This document shows, piece after piece, positions 5,490 through 6,243 of a stretch of DNA of 6,243 nucleotides; the stretch's first letter is position 1, and each line of letters opens with the position of its first letter. This DNA is from DAOTZS01 sp034434335. GTDB taxonomy: Bacteria; Chloroflexota; Anaerolineae; CG2-30-64-16. Below the pieces are notes generated by a model. It did not search any database and had not been told where the DNA came from. It saw nothing but the letters and a program-made list of their open reading frames with translations. The translations under genes and the position numbers were made by a program. Where the stretch lies: the NCBI GenBank assembly GCA_034434335.1, contig DAOTZS010000080.1, forward strand, positions 1-6,243, read 5' to 3'.

Positions 5490-5501
5490 GAGCTTCGGCT
5501 C
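5490..5501 (+). other. Small UUCG-loop hairpin
   Basis: GAGC-TTCG-GCTC forms a 4-bp stem capped by the sequence of a stable UUCG tetraloop, immediately after the two-stage hairpin. A loose pyrimidine run (5510-5516) follows, too weak to call a terminator. It probably adds to the structured spacer ahead of the permease gene. Confidence 0.3.
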
Positions 5502-5564
5502 GGGACAGCCTTTCTTCGCCCGACATGAAGGGGGAAGAAGGGCGATAACAACCAGGGAGGTGTG

Positions 5565-6243
5565 ATGCTGGCTTATATTGTCCGCCGCGCGCTGTTGGCT
5601 GTGGTGACCATTATTGCCATCAGCATCCTGGCCTTTGCCATTATTCAGCTTCCGCCGGGCGATTTTGCTACCACTTACATTGCCTCCATGTCGGCCGGGG
5701 GCGCGATCGTATCGGAGGCAGAGGTTGAGGCTTTGCGTGAGCAATATGGCCTCAACAAGCCAATGTACGTGCAGTATCTGAAGTGGGCAGGACAGATGCT
5801 GCGGGGCAACTTCGGCATGGCCATGGAGTGGAACCGGCCAGTGAAGGATGTAATCGGGGACCGCCTGATGCTGACTGTTGTGGTCTCCCTGGCCGCGGTG
5901 ATCTTCACCTGGGCTCTGGCACTTCCCATCGGCATCTATTCGGCGGTGAGACGCTATTCCATCGGCGATTATATCTTTACTTTCATTGGCTTCATCGGCT
6001 TGGCGGTGCCGGGCTTCATGCTGGCATTGGTGGTGATGTATGTCGGCTTCCGCTATTTCAACGCCAATGTCGGCGGCCTCTTCTCAGCGGACATGGCAGA
6101 TGCCCCCTGGAGCTGGGCCAAATTCAAGGACATGCTCGCCCATCTGCCGATTCCGGCGGTCGTGCTGGGGCTTTCGGGCACTGCTCAGATGATCCGCATC
6201 ATGCGCTCGAACCTGCTGGACGAACTGGGCAAGCCTTACGTCA
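5565..6243 (+). CDS. ABC transporter permease, DppB/OppB type, N-terminal part (runs off the right edge)
   Basis: The first 226 codons of an inner-membrane permease that would form half of the import channel for the upstream lipoprotein. It begins MLAYIVRRALLAVVTIIAIS, the usual OppB-type start with one membrane helix (about 9-29). Then comes the periplasmic signature LREQYGLNKPMYVQYLKWAG (57-76) and GNFG (81-84), then helices near 101-125, 136-162 and 194-213. RIMRSNLLDELGKPYV (211-226) is the start of the cytoplasmic EAA-type loop that contacts the ATPase, cut off by the window edge. GGAGG (5556-5560) lies 4 nt before the ATG at 5565. The GTG at 5562 is too close to that site to be the start. 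A second permease (DppC type) and ATPases are expected further right. Confidence 0.93.
   Translation, partial: MLAYIVRRALLAVVTIIAISILAFAIIQLPPGDFATTYIASMSAGGAIVSEAEVEALREQYGLNKPMYVQYLKWAGQMLRGNFGMAMEWNRPVKDVIGDRLMLTVVVSLAAVIFTWALALPIGIYSAVRRYSIGDYIFTFIGFIGLAVPGFMLALVVMYVGFRYFNANVGGLFSADMADAPWSWAKFKDMLAHLPIPAVVLGLSGTAQMIRIMRSNLLDELGKPYV

Noticed and set aside
5562..5564. GTG as the permease start
   Set aside because: It is only 1 nt after GGAGG, too close for initiation; the ATG at 5565 is better placed.

Overview
This GC-rich window reads as a bacterial sugar-acid catabolism and uptake locus, most likely from a Chloroflexota (Anaerolineae/Caldilineae-type) genome. The lineage is inferred mainly from the large family 5 solute-binding lipoprotein. 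It has a twin-arginine signal, a lipobox and then a long Ala/Pro/Thr linker, a style common in that phylum. No rRNA or marker gene is present to confirm it.

Layout. On the minus strand, transcribed from about 2071 towards position 1, lie an IolB-type isomerase (1098-1916), KduD (321-1085) and the N-terminus of an FGGY carbohydrate kinase (207 to beyond the left edge). Divergently, on the plus strand, lie an IclR-family regulator (2146-2949), a family 5 solute-binding lipoprotein (3163-5307) and the first 226 codons of a DppB/OppB-type permease (5565 to beyond the right edge). No RNA gene, CRISPR array or insertion sequence was seen.

How it fits together. KduD reduces 2,5-diketo-3-deoxygluconate to 2-keto-3-deoxygluconate (KDG). 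In enterobacteria it works after the isomerase KduI and before a KDG kinase, under an IclR-family repressor, KdgR. Here the isomerase slot is filled by a protein with IolB rather than KduI sequence hallmarks, and the kinase is FGGY type rather than PfkB type. The best reading is a variant route for unsaturated uronates (products of pectin or other polyuronide lyases) or a related keto-sugar acid, supplied by the family 5 ABC importer and controlled by the local IclR protein. The substrate is inferred, not shown.

The control DNA is the most striking part. The divergent region carries two back-to-back sigma70-like promoters whose -10 elements lie in one perfect 17-bp palindrome. A second, related 17-bp palindrome sits with its centre exactly 20 bp away. 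The gap between the regulator and the binding-protein gene (2950-3162) is packed with overlapping, mutually exclusive hairpins and a short terminator. The gap between the binding-protein and permease genes (5308-5564) holds a stack of strong hairpins, including a 39-bp palindrome.
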